Positions 1-11,467 are shown, numbered from the stretch's first letter. The stretch is DNA of 64,000 nt from Sipunculus nudus (GCA_026874595.1 CM049320.1:38132714-38196713), one strand, 5' to 3'. Made by a program: numbers and translations. The notes: generated by a model from the letters alone, not told the origin.

Positions 1-1549
1 TAATCGATCAGCGTTTTGGACAAACCGATCGATGATCGATTATTAATGGGTTCAGACAAATAAAAAGAAATGTGCAATTATCTGTATAACTGTACTCTCT
101 TAACCCAGCCCATATGTCTTAGTAATTCTACCTTACGAAAAGAAGTTTTTGCCTTTTTTTATATTTTCCTTTTATCACTAAGATATGCTATTAAAAGTTT
201 CATTTTACTAAATTATAGTAATCAATTAAACCAAAGTCCAGAACATCTACTTGCTGGCTCTCAATGATACTCACGCAGATCATTTTAACTTCACTACCAG
301 GACTTTCAATTTATAGCAATTATAATGACTGCCGACATGCATACTGGTTTCACAGGCCTGCCAGAAAAATTACAGGCCCATATAATTTTTGGTAAAAATT
401 TAAAAAGTAGTAATTGAAAGCTAATAATATAATTACTCATCCGGCAGCGGCACCTGACATCAGTTGAGGAGATTATTTCTAAATGAATCTTGCAGTACTG
501 GCATAGACCTGCAGCATTATGGAGCATTTTAACGCCATACCGCCCATATTTTGCAATGAACATCTCATTAGAAAACTCTTCGCAAATTCTGCAGCTCCCT
601 GCCAGTTCACAGAAGTTTAAGAAGTCCTCCGTTCTCTCATCTACCGTGTCATACTCAGTTATATACTTAGGTTATTTGGGAACACAGACTCATTTTATGA
701 AACGGAATGTTGTAAAAAATGGAAGAGTAATTTTTGCCTATAACTTAAAGACATTCTGGTAAAATCAATCATGAGTATGATGTAATCGATAGTTGCTTTT
801 CGTGATCGAGCGCTTGAAAGTTGCAGCAAACCAACTGACTTTCGAAAAAGCTCGATGATCGGCCCACCACTAATCTGAATATTGGTCGGTAGAGGTCAAC
901 GGCTGTTTGCTGATGATTGATCATGAAATTACAACTGATTCCCAACACTATACAATCATGAATCAAATCTCATGAAATTTTCAGAGCATTTCAGGAATGG
1001 GCAAAGGAAGGATTTATTAAATTTTGGTGTGGATTTGGTTCATGATCCAGGAAGGACTTCCAGGTATATTCACAAATGTACACTCACTTATGCATGAATA
1101 AACCTGAGAATATGGGCTAAATAGGTGAATGCAAATATGGACTGGGAAAACTTCTGCAAGAATGAACCTTAGAGCATGAACCGAACAAGAGAATGCAAAC
1201 ATGTTTTGGGGAGCATCCCACATAAAAGACTGCCCACATGCCAGAAGCCTGCATTTGTGAGAATGCATATTAGTCGAGAGCTACAAGTGACCTCTCTTCT
1301 TTCAATGGGTGTCAAGTTAATATCTTGTACACTTTTATGCCAAAGAGCATCAATAAATTTATGACAAGAAAGAGTCCAACAGGATAGAAGGCAAACATCT
1401 GGTCCTAGGTGCTCCAAGTGTGCAGACCATGAATATCTGTAATCTTTATAATAGTCGAGTTGCCGCCAATATATATTACATAGCAAACCTTTAAATTGTC
1501 TACAGTACAAGATTTTTTGATGGATTTGTTATATGATTTGTTATTTGTT
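1..1549. other. Intergenic, no gene recognised
   Basis: The reading frames here are short, AT-rich and lack domain-like composition. The first 42 bases carry a perfect 10-bp inverted repeat (TAATCGATCA at 1-10, TGATCGATTA at 33-42). Related GATCGA-rich sequence recurs at about 780-930, which suggests an old transposon end. No splice-bounded coding segment could be supported. Confidence 0.5.
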
Positions 1550-1860
1550 ATATGAAGCTTTGACCATGAAAACCTAGGTCTAGACATAATGTTTGACCAA
1601 TTACCATGATCAGTTCTTGAGCTATTGAAGACAGAAGAATTTTTATCAATAACAGCCCTATTTTGCATATTAAATTTTAAGATATGGACTAAACCGTTGC
1701 TTTAATGGTTTTATTTGAATTTTTGACCATGAAAACCTTGGTCTATATATTGATACAATGTTGGACCAGATATGTTGGTTAGTTCTGGAGATATTAAAGA
1801 AAATAGAATTTTCATCAATGGCAGCCCTTATTGCATATTTCAAAAATTGCCCAAGGTCGT
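1550..1860. repeat. Two-copy tandem module, about 163 bp
   Basis: The motif TTTGACCATGAAAACC occurs at about 1559 and 1721. Both are followed by a matching sequence (loss of identity moderate) ending near 'gcagccct-ttgcata'. Tandem modules of 150-180 bp are the usual core of pearl/CvA-like elements of bivalves. I see neither terminus of such an element here, so this may be a fragment. Confidence 0.5.
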
Positions 1861-2499
1861 TGTGAGGACAACCTATCTCAAAAGTGTCACTGGACCCCTA
1901 CCATCACAAATTCATAAAAAATTCTGTACCACAGACAATTCATAGGTACCCCCTACTGGCAACTAGACTATTAAAGCAATTAGTCAACCAAAGTTCAGCA
2001 CTCTTGAGAATGCATACCTACCCATTATGTAGAGCAGAACCAAACCTACAGTACCGGTAGTCATAGAGATGGTCCTTACCTCCATCACATTTCCAGCATA
2101 TTGGTAACATGAAATCAAATCATTTCTTAATCATTTCACTTTCATTTGCTGAAAAAATCACTAAGGCCAGACGGACACAGTTAACAGTGACACTTGATTT
2201 GTCAATGAGCATGGCCCATTTTTGAAATCATTCAAGCAAATGCAGGGATGGTGACTTGTTCATCGTCGTTTTATGAGCATCAGAGGGGATCAAGGGTTTC
2301 TCGTCAATTTGAAATGAATGTATTACCTGGGAAAGTGCACCAGCTTGCACATGGATGTCACCCATGTTAGGCAAGGTTAGGTCTGTGCTGTCAAGAGACA
2401 GAGGGGGATAATTGCAGCACAAGGGGGAGCTTACCATGCAGATACTTAAAAGCTATAAATAGGGTTGTGCCCCACACCTGTGATTCAGAGTAAAACCTG
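1861..2499. other. Possible 3' region of the minus-strand gene, no firm exon
   Basis: On the minus strand a segment at about 2393-2310 is bounded by a pyrimidine-rich ...TTGACAG acceptor and a CCCAG/GTAATA donor. It is open in only one frame (incoming phase 2), which does not match the phase-1 end of the exon at 2922. It may be a further exon reached through an exon I cannot place. It is recorded as a candidate only. Confidence 0.25.
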
Positions 2500-2505
2500 T
2501 TTATT
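2500..2505 (-). promoter_or_regulatory. Possible polyadenylation signal, minus strand
   Basis: TTTATT on the plus strand is AATAAA on the minus strand, about 350 bp beyond the in-frame stop (2854-2856) that follows the last firm exon of the minus-strand gene. If the donor at 2921 is sometimes unused, this signal would end the transcript. Confidence 0.25.
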
Positions 2506-2921
2506 TAGTCTACTCATACAGATCACTTCAGTTGTGGTTAAATGGGCCTATTTGTACACAGTGAGAATTTACTGTTAGTTTTTTTTTTGTATTAATTTTT
2601 ATCATTTAATAAAGTTATAATTAAGATGCCATCTTGACATCTCCATTAATGTCCAGATGCATTGGACTTCAAAGTCTCAGATATCTCTTGAGATCAAAGG
2701 GCTAATACATCTTCAGTCAGTCAGTCACACTTCTTAATTCTGTATGTCCAGTTTCAATATCCCCAGCTTTAACACAACCCAAAGCTCACTATTTTGGACC
2801 CCCTCTGAGTTTTACAATATTGCTACAATTACCATGTTGAGAAGGGACTGTATTCAACAAATATCACAGTTCAATGAGAAAGAATCCAGGGTTTCACACT
2901 GATTCATATATTTAAACTTAC

Positions 2922-3467
2922 CATGTTGAGGAGTAGCTGGAGGTGCACAGGGAATTTCAAGCCCTAGCTCTCTGAGACTAGCAGATTGTTTCTCTGACAA
3001 GTAAACCTTGGTGACTCTCCTGAGGCTGGGGACAGAGTTGCCCCGTTGTGACATCAGTGAGTTTTTGACCTGATTCAGAATCTGTGTAGATGGCAGCAGT
3101 GCAGCAGTGGTGTAATCGCGCTGAGATATGGAATGCGGAAGACTTCGGTTGAGCTTGAGATCTTGCAAAGCTTTAGTAGGTAAAACCGACCTTGTGTCTA
3201 CAGATCTTGTCAGTTTAATTTTGGCTGTGTAATCTGCTGGGACTCCATGCTTTGAGTAGCCGTTTGCCTGCAGCAGTTTCATTGGCTTAGTGATGGCAGT
3301 AAGTTCATTGAGATTCAGATTTTTCCCGTTTCCCCTGGATGGGCGTTCACTGAGGTCCATCCTCTTTGTTTGTGCACACATCGATGTACTCGGTCGCTTC
3401 AGTTTGTCCTTCTTTTTCTTTTTCTTCTTTTTCCTTTTCGACTTTCCTCTGAGAAAACCATTTGCAC
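2922..3467 (-). CDS. Internal (or penultimate) exon of an unidentified nuclear-type protein
   Basis: This exon, read on the minus strand, is bounded by an acceptor ...TTATTGTAG at 3470-3468 and a consensus donor ATG/GTAAGT at 2922/2921. Both ends are phase 1, and the 5' end completes a Gly codon exactly with the exon ending at 5700. The 182-codon segment starts with a strongly basic stretch (KSKRKKKKKKKKDKLKRP), which resembles a nuclear localisation signal. It then becomes Ser/Thr/Leu-rich and low in hydrophobic clusters, as in a disordered nuclear or cytoskeletal protein. If the donor were ignored, the frame would run to a stop at 2854-2856. I do not recognise the family. Evidence for coding comes from the open frame, two good splice sites and phase agreement. 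Confidence 0.6.
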
Positions 3468-5699
3468 CTACAATAAGTAATATATCCCATATTAGTCAAA
3501 CTGATTATTGCCTCAAAGATTACGACATAATTTGAATTATGAATGAAAAGACACAGTTTAATCTCGCTAACATGAACAAAGGTGGAACCAGCTAAAGTGG
3601 TCATGTCAGCAGGGTGGTCATTGTTAGCTGGGTGGTCATTGTTAGCGGGGTGGTCATTGTTAGCAGAAGATTTTATTAAGGATTTACATCAGTTCTTGAG
3701 CAAAAGAGTGGTTGTATTAGAGGGTTGGTCCTGATTATAGAGTGGCCGTGCTAGCAGGGTGGTCCTGAAAGCTGGGTAGTCATAAAGCTAGATTTCACTG
3801 TATGTATTTATCAATACAAGGAATGGCAAAATATGCTTTTATCACTACAGGTGTTTTATACCTCAGAAATCTGAGATATTTGTTCAAGCATTGAGATAAC
3901 TAGCAGATATACTGAATTACTATTATTGCTTAGGTTAAACCCAGAGAGCTAAATTATCTGTGGTTTAACAAATGGAAAAAAAAATGTTGTGATCTGGTGC
4001 TTTGATGGGTTCCTGAGGGACTTTAAAACTATATTTAACCTCCATTATAAGTTTATAATTCATATTATCTTCCAAAGTAAAAAATACTAAAAAATTAACT
4101 AATAACAATTATATATAAATTGCAGTCATTACATGACCACCAGCTATGTAAACCTCACTGCACATGACAATGTCTGGAATGGTGAGGAAAGTTTTCGTGA
4201 CTTCATCATGGTGCATAATTAGAGGCCACATGGGAGACAGTATGAACATAATAGAGGCTCATTGAGATGAATGTTATCTTGTCTGCTGCTCTTTGCTACT
4301 GTAAATAAAACAACATTAAATTAAAATCCAACAGTAATCCAGAGAGCAGCAATAACTGTAAATTCTCTATCTTAAGCCATGTGTCTATTACAAGCAGCAC
4401 CCTGACTTTCCCTTTCCTCATGAACCCATGCAAGCTGGAGCCATTCAAGTGTTCTGAGATCAGAGTTTATAGGAATTTTCAGTCAGAATACAGTCAAGCC
4501 CGCTCATTGTAATATTGGTGGTGCATGCATAAATTATGATAATAATGGGGATGTGACGTTATCCGGTCTTCAACATCTGTGTCCTTTTGAGTCATAGAAG
4601 AAGCGTTATGTCTCAAATGATATTAAATAATTTGTCAATAAACAGGAAAAAGAAACGTTTGTGATTATATATATTGCACAATGGCATATCAAATTACATT
4701 TATGCACACCTGACAATTTATTATAAACACGTCAGCGTTTGATGTGATATTAACTGCCAACTGGTATCACTGTCAAGGGGTTCCAAGCATAACAATAAAA
4801 TGGATTTTGACAATATTCCATGATATTAAACAGTCAGATTTACCATTGTTTATATAGGAAATGGTTTGGGATTTCAGATTTATGTGACAATAAACGGGAT
4901 TTTCTATAAACCAATATGACACAAAGTGGGCTTGACTGTATATAGGATAAATATAGGAGTTCTCACTCACAATTGTGATTTACCCGATTACTTGCCATGA
5001 CCATCTGTTCTCCAGTGGGTTTTATCAGATATACTTGTACTCATGAATGCAACACTTACATGCACAATTCTACAAAACAGCTGAATGTTTTTAATAAAAA
5101 CAGGTGCCACAGCCATTTTGCCCGGAAGCCAGCTGAGTTAAGATCAAGGCAAGCCAAGTTTTTCAGGAGAATCCGGGAGATGCCGCCAATATTTCATTTA
5201 GCCGAAATGAGCTGATTTTGCACAGCTCAGTTTGGTTGGAGAAAAAAAATTAATACAAAATTATTAATCTTTTACAATTGAAAATGTCCAAAATATATAT
5301 ACAGATTAATATAAAAGTTAGTTTTGTTGATTTTGATGCTGACTGACAAAGTGAAAGTTCAAGGCGCTTAACTGAAGAACACATTTGAAAAAATGATCCA
5401 GGTTTTTTTCAGTTTCCTGTCCCTCATATGAAATGACATGATAATGAAAGTACGAAAGTGTTGGCTTATTAAACCACCAGAATAAACTATACCCAATATT
5501 TAATCACAAATGTGTTAAAATAAAATGGGTAGTTTGTAATAGTGTCAAACGAATAGGCTTACAGGTTAGTTTAAACCAACATTTTGCAAGCAGAGTCGAG
5601 CCACGAAACTCGGCGTTCTACTTAAATCAGCCATCTTTTTGTCCAAGCCAGCCACATTTGTGTGGCTAACACAGCTCCTAGTTCTACTGAAATACTTAC
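3468..5699 (-). other. Intron of the minus-strand gene
   Basis: The intron runs from the GTAAGT donor at 5699 to the TAG acceptor at 3468, about 2.2 kb. It contains an 18-bp tandem repeat near 3612 and AT-rich sequence without another convincing exon. Confidence 0.5.
3612..3665. repeat. 18-bp tandem repeat, three copies
   Basis: GGGTGGTCATTGTTAGC plus one variable base is repeated three times. Degenerate GGTGGTC-like copies continue to about 3785. Confidence 0.75.
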
Positions 5700-6390
5700 C
5701 TTCTGTCCAGCCTTCATTAATGATCACCTCATCAAACTGTGTTTCATTATTTAAAGATGTATCACTTGGAATGCCATCAGGTTTGCATAGATGCAGGTCA
5801 TTATCATTGCACTCGTCTTGAGTTGAAACAGTCTCCGGTCGGAGATGGATCACGTCCTCTACAGAGCAGGATTCTGTCCTGCTCACTAAGGATGTAGTCC
5901 TTGGCTTTAAATGTATATTTTCATTAACAGCAGCGTTATCTACAGGTAGTTTCTTTGATAAATTATCTTCCCTGGTCGACCCCTTAATTTTATGAAGTAC
6001 AAAATCTGCTTGACTTGTGTCTTGTAGCAGTTGAGGCTTCAGTAACTGGCAGGTGGTTGAGCTGTTATTATTTTTAAAATGATCAGTGGATAATAAATGA
6101 AGATTTCCTGAGTTCTGAAATGGAACTTTCTTTGGTAACGCGTGTTGCTGCATCCCTGATATCACCAATGAGCCTGAGGGCTTTTCATGACCAGTTTTAT
6201 TAAAGCTGACCATCCTTGAGCAGTGCGGGATGGGATTGGGTTTCATAATAGCTGCAACACTGTTCATGTTTGACATTTGTTTTAACTGCGCCAGTGGAGT
6301 TGAGACCAGACAGGTATAAGGGTCCTCCATGGTGCCTCTTGCTCCACCTGGTAACAGCTCGCTGAAACTGCAGGCAGCATTCATGGACAT
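5700..6390 (-). CDS. Exon (possible first coding exon) of an unidentified protein
   Basis: An open frame on the minus strand starts at ATG 6390 and ends at a perfect donor, CAGAAG/GTAAGT (5700/5699), in phase 1. It joins in frame with the exon beginning at 3467. The 230-residue segment is Ser/Asn/Thr-rich, with acidic C-terminal sequence and no membrane segment, and looks intrinsically disordered. An alternative beginning is a splice acceptor CTGCCTGCAG inside the first codons, near 6369-6367. In that case the ATG is not the start and an upstream exon exists. Reading through the donor meets a stop at 5566. I could not match it to a known family, and the conserved part of the protein may lie in exons outside what I can place. 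Confidence 0.6.
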
Positions 6391-6510
6391 AAGACCAGTT
6401 CAAATTAAAAAATCATTTTTACCCTACCCAGTTCTTCTGCAGTCTTCTTGTGCTCTCTCTGAAAAAAAATATCAGTATATGAGTGTAGTTCAATGGAGGT
6501 TTTGTCAATA

Positions 6511-6904
6511 CAGGGCTCGACATTAATTGTTAACTGCTTGCCCGTGGCAAGTAAAAATGGTGGTAGGGCAACCAACAGTGGGTTCCTACTTGCCTGACAG
6601 GGTAAGTGGGTGCAACATAAACCTTTACACCACGGCCTGAATCTTGACAAATCTGAAGTTGACCACTTTCTTTTTCTGGAGAAGTGAAATTGTATTTTAA
6701 TACCTCTAGCTTTAATTACTTGAATGTTTTAATCTATGTAAATGCCAAAAGAAATATAATTAACAAAATAATCACATGTATAACATGGTTGTGGCCATGA
6801 TTACTGATTTTTATGACAAGTAAAAATTCATGATGGGCAAGTATAAGCTAGTTGTCACTTGCCCTACTTGGCAAATACTTTATAAAGTTAACGTCGAAAC
6901 CCTG
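6511..6904. mobile_element. hAT-type MITE
   Basis: The left end CAGGGCTCGACATTAA and the reverse complement of the right end, CAGGGTTTCGACGTTAAC, are imperfect terminal inverted repeats. The element is 394 bp with no transposase. CAGGG-type ends are typical of hAT elements. A clear 8-bp target duplication is not visible (flanks TGTCAATA and CAAAAAGG), so it is old or the ends are slightly misplaced. Internally, the ends contain inverted CTTGCC/GGCAAG motifs. Confidence 0.65.
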
Positions 6905-7568
6905 CAAAAAGGCTGCAAATATATTTGCTTCATATTCATACCCACTTTTTGTGACAGTTTAATTTTCATGATCTTACGTTTGAAATAGTGGAAGATTAAC
7001 AAAACATTTTATACTGACTTTTATAATATAAATCTATGGTCTATGGCTAACAATAAAAATCTATATATCCCAGGGGTTGTTATATTAATGCCTCCCCCCC
7101 CCCCCCCCACCATCTGAGACAGGCAAACACATGCATGAAAAGGCATTTATTATTTTGTACCAATCCATTGTAAAAAGTGGGCACCCCAGATATTTTTCAC
7201 ATTAAATATTTTATAGGTGGGCTCCCATAGACTCCCTATATTTTCTATAAAAACATGGTCAACAATTTCTTATACTTTCCAACATTTAGGCCATTGTCTC
7301 TTATATTTTGCTGCTATTTTCACTACACACTTGTGTTTCTGTGTAACAGTGTTACTACTGAATAAATTCAGTTCTTTTTGCATGCAAGTGTGCATGTAGG
7401 ATGGCATGTAAGATCGAAGAATCAGGTTTACACTGAGGGAAGTGTGACTTAAAGTTTGATATGATGGTAGGATGCATCTTTAGCAGAAAAGCAATTTTTT
7501 TTAAGAAAGGCAAATCTGTATTAATAATTTCCATTTGAAAGCTGAAAATGTCAAAGTACATGTATTGG
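6905..7568. other. No gene seen; poly-C tract
   Basis: This is AT-rich sequence with a C15 run at 7094-7108. No reading frame with coding character was found on either strand. Confidence 0.45.
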
Positions 7569-7879
7569 GCAAAAAAAGGGTATGGTTCTCAGGCACTTTT
7601 TTTCAGAAACCAGTGTGGGTGGGCGACATTTTATTGAAATGAAATGTCATATGATCAGGGAAAAGCATGAAAATAACATAATTTTTGTGCTTTTTGCACT
7701 ACATAAACAGGAAATCTTATCAAAATTGTAATATTTTGCACTAAATAAACAGGAAATCTTATCAAAATTGTAATATTTTATCTTCTTGAAAGATGAAAAT
7801 CAAAATAAAATTTTTGATGCAGGGGGTTAAAATTGATGCGGGCGGTGCCTGAGAACCATACCTTTTATATTTTTTTGCC
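7569..7879. mobile_element. TIR MITE (GGTTCTCAGGCA family), copy 1
   Basis: The left end reads GGCAAAAAAAGGGTATGG followed by TTCTCAGGCAC. The right end carries its reverse complement (GTGCCTGAGAACCATACC then a T-rich run and TTGCC). The element is about 310 bp. It holds an internal 42-bp direct duplication at 7696-7780. A second copy lies at 14991-15281 in NIP7 intron 2. Confidence 0.75.
7696..7780. repeat. Two-copy 42-bp tandem duplication
   Basis: A block from GCACTACATAAACAGG to GTAATATTTT is repeated at once with one substitution, inside the MITE at 7569-7879. Confidence 0.85.
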
Positions 7880-9122
7880 TTACAATCCCTGTATGCTGCT
7901 GCTGGTATATTATACATGAGATGCCAATAAGGTTATAGCATTAAGATGATGTTCATCTGAGTAAATGAGGTGTCATATTCACTAAAGGTTTTATATTAAC
8001 AAACATTTCCGTTTGGCGAACATTGTGAATTTGAAACCCTCATGAACAAAAAGCCAAAACAGTATGTCCTTCTCAAACCATTATATTAAGCCTTTTATTC
8101 CACTGGAATGATTCCAGTGTTCTGAAACAGGAAAGGCGTGAATCATCAGCATTCCCACTGGTGTTGAGGAAATACCCGTTTCCGGTTACCCGGTTTGTGT
8201 TTTACTGCTGATTCTGGATTTTACCAGTCCATGCTTGTCTTATACTGTATTATTGTCCTGCTAGTATACATGTGATATGCAGCCGCCTTGATTATTGTTG
8301 TTCCACGCATTACATTGGAAGATAGTTCCTATTGTGTGATTGTCAGTATGACAGATTTATAAGGACCACCAACCACTGGGAGGTACATGCACCCTTTGGT
8401 TCCAAAATCAGGGGTACAGGATGAAATTTTGGGGTATAATTTTAGTTAATGTTTAACTCACATCTTACATTGTAATAAAAAAGGAGGGGTTTCCTTAATA
8501 TATTCAGATTCCTTTTTAATTATCTAAGTTTACAATTGATAAATAATCAAATAAAAAGTACCACTGCACAAAATAATAAGAAGAATAACCAGTAGCCACC
8601 TGTTACTCCAAGAGTAATTCAACTAAATAGTAAATAAAAGATACACTCACATCGGCCTAAGGGCAAACATTTCATAGATAACCCCATCTCCATTTATTTA
8701 TGGGCCATCAAAATTGTAACATCAGTTGTATCAGTTGCCTTCTTCAGTTAACAGACCACATAGTCATTTACATTATAAACAGATGAATTTATTTCGATTT
8801 TATGTATTTATACAAGTATAAAAAAAATTTGAATTTATAGTTGAATTACTTATACATGGGAGGAAAAACATTCACCCCCCCCCCAAACTTTCCCCAACAC
8901 CCCTGTTACAATGCCTACTACATCAGAAGCAGATCCAGGGGGGTCCTTTTTCATCTGAAACAACCTTTTTAAGAGTTACAAACAAAAATTTTGCGGCCTG
9001 GACCCCCCCTTTCAAAACCTGGGGACCTTTTTCAGGTTTTTTATCTGTCCTCCTGCGTTGGACCGTCCCTTTTCGAAAACCCGGGATACTCCCCTGACCA
9101 TTCAACATACAGATAAATTTTA
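7880..9122. other. No gene seen; dispersed repeat relics
   Basis: Frames on both strands are short. The minus frame at 9138-8923 has a Gly/Lys/Pro-rich composition that comes from C/T-rich repeat sequence (runs of C at about 8873-8884 and 9003-9010), and I do not call it a gene. Confidence 0.45.
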
Positions 9123-9594
9123 TTAGTATACTAGACATATATTATTTTTAATTGAAAAATGATTAATAATATGAATTTATAATTTATAAACCTCTAGTGC
9201 AAATAGATTTGTTGATTAACTGATAAACAAGGTAATGAATGAGTCATTCAATGACAGCTGGATTTGGAAACACCAACATACTATTATAGCTGTATTTGGC
9301 CTGAGTATAAATCTGGTCTTCATTTCCAAAATGGGTCTAAACTGACTGGACCGTCTCATGTAAGTAGTAATCAACATAAGCTATGACATGCCTGATGATA
9401 TGACATCGACATGCCTCTTACTTATCCATTACATGAATCCTAAACATCATTATGTCCGTCTGTATACACCCAATACCTCGTCCATGTAGACCAGATTCTA
9501 TACTCGCTCCCAGTATTTAATTTGTATACTAGACATATATTATTTTTAATTGAAAAATGATTAATAATATGAATTTATAATTTATAATCCTCTA
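9123..9594. repeat. Pair of about 70-bp direct repeats
   Basis: A segment from TATACTAGACATATATTA to ...ATAATTTATAA..CCTCTAG occurs at about 9125-9193 and again at about 9524-9594, nearly identical. About 330 bp lies between them with no open frame. This looks like a local duplication accompanying an insertion. Confidence 0.7.
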
Positions 9595-9896
9595 GGCTCT
9601 AGCTGTAGTGCAGGGCTGAACGTTTTGGTGCTATAAGTAGTGGTGTTTTCAACAGAGTCAGAAATGTCGGAACCCAAGGCAAAGTGGGGTAAATTGTTTT
9701 TAGAAGTTACTGATTCCAAGGCGGGCACCTTAAAGTAGTAGTACTTGCTCACAGGGCTCAGTCTCCCGGCAGTGGGACCTCGATCAGTCAGATTACTCAG
9801 AATTATGGCATGGAATATGACGCTGTTCATGACAGTGATTGAGTGCCATTTACTCTGTTTCTGGACCATAAACAGTCCGCCACGTACGAACTCCAT
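9582..9896 (-). CDS. Candidate coding exon, unidentified protein
   Basis: A 104-codon open frame starts at ATG 9896 and stops at 9582-9584 inside the downstream direct repeat. The residue composition is protein-like, with a hydrophobic patch near residues 22-35 and several Tyr/Phe around 58-64, and is unlike the surrounding AT-rich noise. A possible donor (CCT/GTGAGC near 9752) would end the exon earlier. An acceptor-like CATATCACAG lies just upstream of the ATG, so this could be an internal exon, perhaps of the same minus-strand gene whose exons lie at 6390-2922. No splice partner could be phased with confidence, and no family was recognised. Confidence 0.35.
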   Translation of the reverse strand: MEFVRGGLFMVQKQSKWHSITVMNSVIFHAIILSNLTDRGPTAGRLSPVSKYYYFKVPALESVTSKNNLPHFALGSDISDSVENTTTYSTKTFSPALQLEPRGL

Positions 9897-9907
9897 TTAT
9901 CTGTGAT

Positions 9908-10441
9908 ATGGAGTCCGACCGTCTGGCGGTGAGAGTTCACCCTGCCGTTCATGGAAGGACCAGTAACATGAATTACCACTGCTTTTTGTACGATAGAGAA
10001 ACAATCTTGTATTTATATTTAGAAATAAAATTTTTATGTATAAAAAAAATTGATATATCGCCTTTATGTGCGCCTGTAAATGTTTTTTTATCCTTTGAAC
10101 TGCCGGGGTTCAGATTTTGCAGGCTAACTGGACAACGCCGGAAAAGGAATCCCATGCAAATTAGGTGGGCAATCTATGCAAAAGATGAATTCAGGGGGGC
10201 TTTTCCCAGGAATGCCAGTGCCGTGCACTAGGATAGACCATATTTTCATAAGAATCCTTCCCATCATACATCGCTTGTTGTCAATGATGCTAAATTCCTA
10301 TTGGTTGTTCCAACCAGAAAGCGCCATCGGCCAGACGGAGACGATGCAATATCTGACATCATTCAGAGTAAGTGCCCATACTTTATTAATGCTGATCATC
10401 CAGCAAAAGTTTTGGTCCCAACGGAGTCTAAGCATCTGTAA
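9908..10441 (+). CDS. Interrupted 178-codon frame; possible two-exon small gene
   Basis: From ATG 9908 one frame stays open to TAA 10439-10441, except for a single TAG at 10229-10231. A donor-like GTGAGAG begins at 9929 and the TAG itself can serve as an acceptor (GCACTAG/GAT). Removing 9929-10231 (303 nt, a multiple of three) deletes the stop and leaves a 76-residue protein (7 codons plus 69 codons). The downstream half, after the TAG, has a strongly protein-like composition, with a basic-acidic segment RKRHRPDGDDAISDIIQ. No ATG lies in it, so it is easily overlooked. Alternatives are a pseudogene with a nonsense codon, or a terminal exon spliced to something upstream. No family was recognised. 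Confidence 0.4.
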
Positions 10442-10583
10442 CAATTATAATATGTGGGGTTTGTTTGGTGTCCTCACGCTTCACAAGGCATATACGTGTC
10501 TGAGGGTCTGTACGGATCCGTACAAACTTAGATAGTATAGACTATATAGACTCTCCCCGCCAGAGGCTGCAGCGCTTGTAATT

Positions 10584-10802
10584 TTGTATTGTTTACTCTA
10601 TATGTCAGCGCTGCAAGACTGCAGCAAGACCATAAACAACCTGTGGATACCTTTAAACGACATCATCAATGTATTAATTTCAATAACTTACCATCGTCCT
10701 CCTGCCAAAGTTATCCGTCATGAACGTCAACACAAGCCATCACCTGATCACTGGATCAAAAAGTTCGCGAAAACCAAGCCATTGCCTAAGCAACGACCTT
10801 GA
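10584..10802 (+). CDS. Candidate terminal coding segment, unidentified
   Basis: A 72-codon frame ends at a TGA at 10800-10802. Its last 37 residues are rich in His, Arg, Lys and Pro (RPPAKVIRHERQHKPSPDHW...). A second frame over the same bases is also open from about 10600 to 10719. It lies downstream of the frame at 9908-10441 and might be its alternative 3' exon. No acceptor could be fixed, so confidence is low. Confidence 0.25.
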   Translation: MYCLLYMSALQDCSKTINNLWIPLNDIINVLISITYHRPPAKVIRHERQHKPSPDHWIKKFAKTKPLPKQRP

Positions 10803-11461
10803 CCTTTCCTGGAAGGCTACAGACAGGTATTGATTGAAAATGCAACCGTAGTTAAAATTTAACTTTATCAGTCTGGTAAAAAAAAAATGATGATAATTTT
10901 TTATGATTATTATATATTATTATGACGTACGATATTAATAAAAAAAACTTAATATTTTACCAGAATATAATCAAGCTACATTTATATGCCCGTACCTGAA
11001 GGTTGCTACATTATCCTTTCAGTCAATTAGTCAATAATTTTATCAATATTCACCCGATTATCATTTAACATTTCAATCAATTTCATTGATTTATCAATAA
11101 CATGTATTTCATCTCTCCAACTGGATTTGATGATAACGCATCATCTATCTTTGTTGAATTATTTTTTCCTGTTAAAGTTTCATTTGGATAACAATGATTT
11201 TTGTTTTGTAAATTTACAATTGCGACCTTTTAGTGTGCTTTATCATCCTTATGTCGAAAACAGTAAATAATGTATTCATATATATTCATATACGGAAATA
11301 TAGTACTATTTATGGTGTTGTGAAGATTTCATTTAATGGAAAAGTATTATTTAATTTTAATAAGTACGGTTTGTTTGTATATGTATACCACACTGCAAAT
11401 TATAGTCTCTGATACCCTGAAATAACAAATTGGGTAAGAGAGACAATATTTTCCACAACAA
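10803..11461. other. AT-rich upstream region of NIP7
   Basis: No reading frame of note was found. The sequence is AT-rich with T-runs. The proximal promoter of NIP7 must lie in or at the end of this interval. Confidence 0.45.
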
Positions 11462-11467
11462 CACGTG
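11462..11467. promoter_or_regulatory. CACGTG E-box just upstream of NIP7 ATG
   Basis: A canonical palindromic E-box lies 26 bp before the NIP7 start codon. E-boxes bound by Myc/Max are known in promoters of ribosome-biogenesis genes, so its position is suggestive. Whether it lies upstream or downstream of the transcription start is not known from sequence alone. Confidence 0.4.

Noticed and set aside
8923-9138. 71-codon minus-strand frame rich in Gly/Lys
   Set aside because: It lies in C/T-rich dispersed repeat sequence, with no splice context and low-complexity composition.
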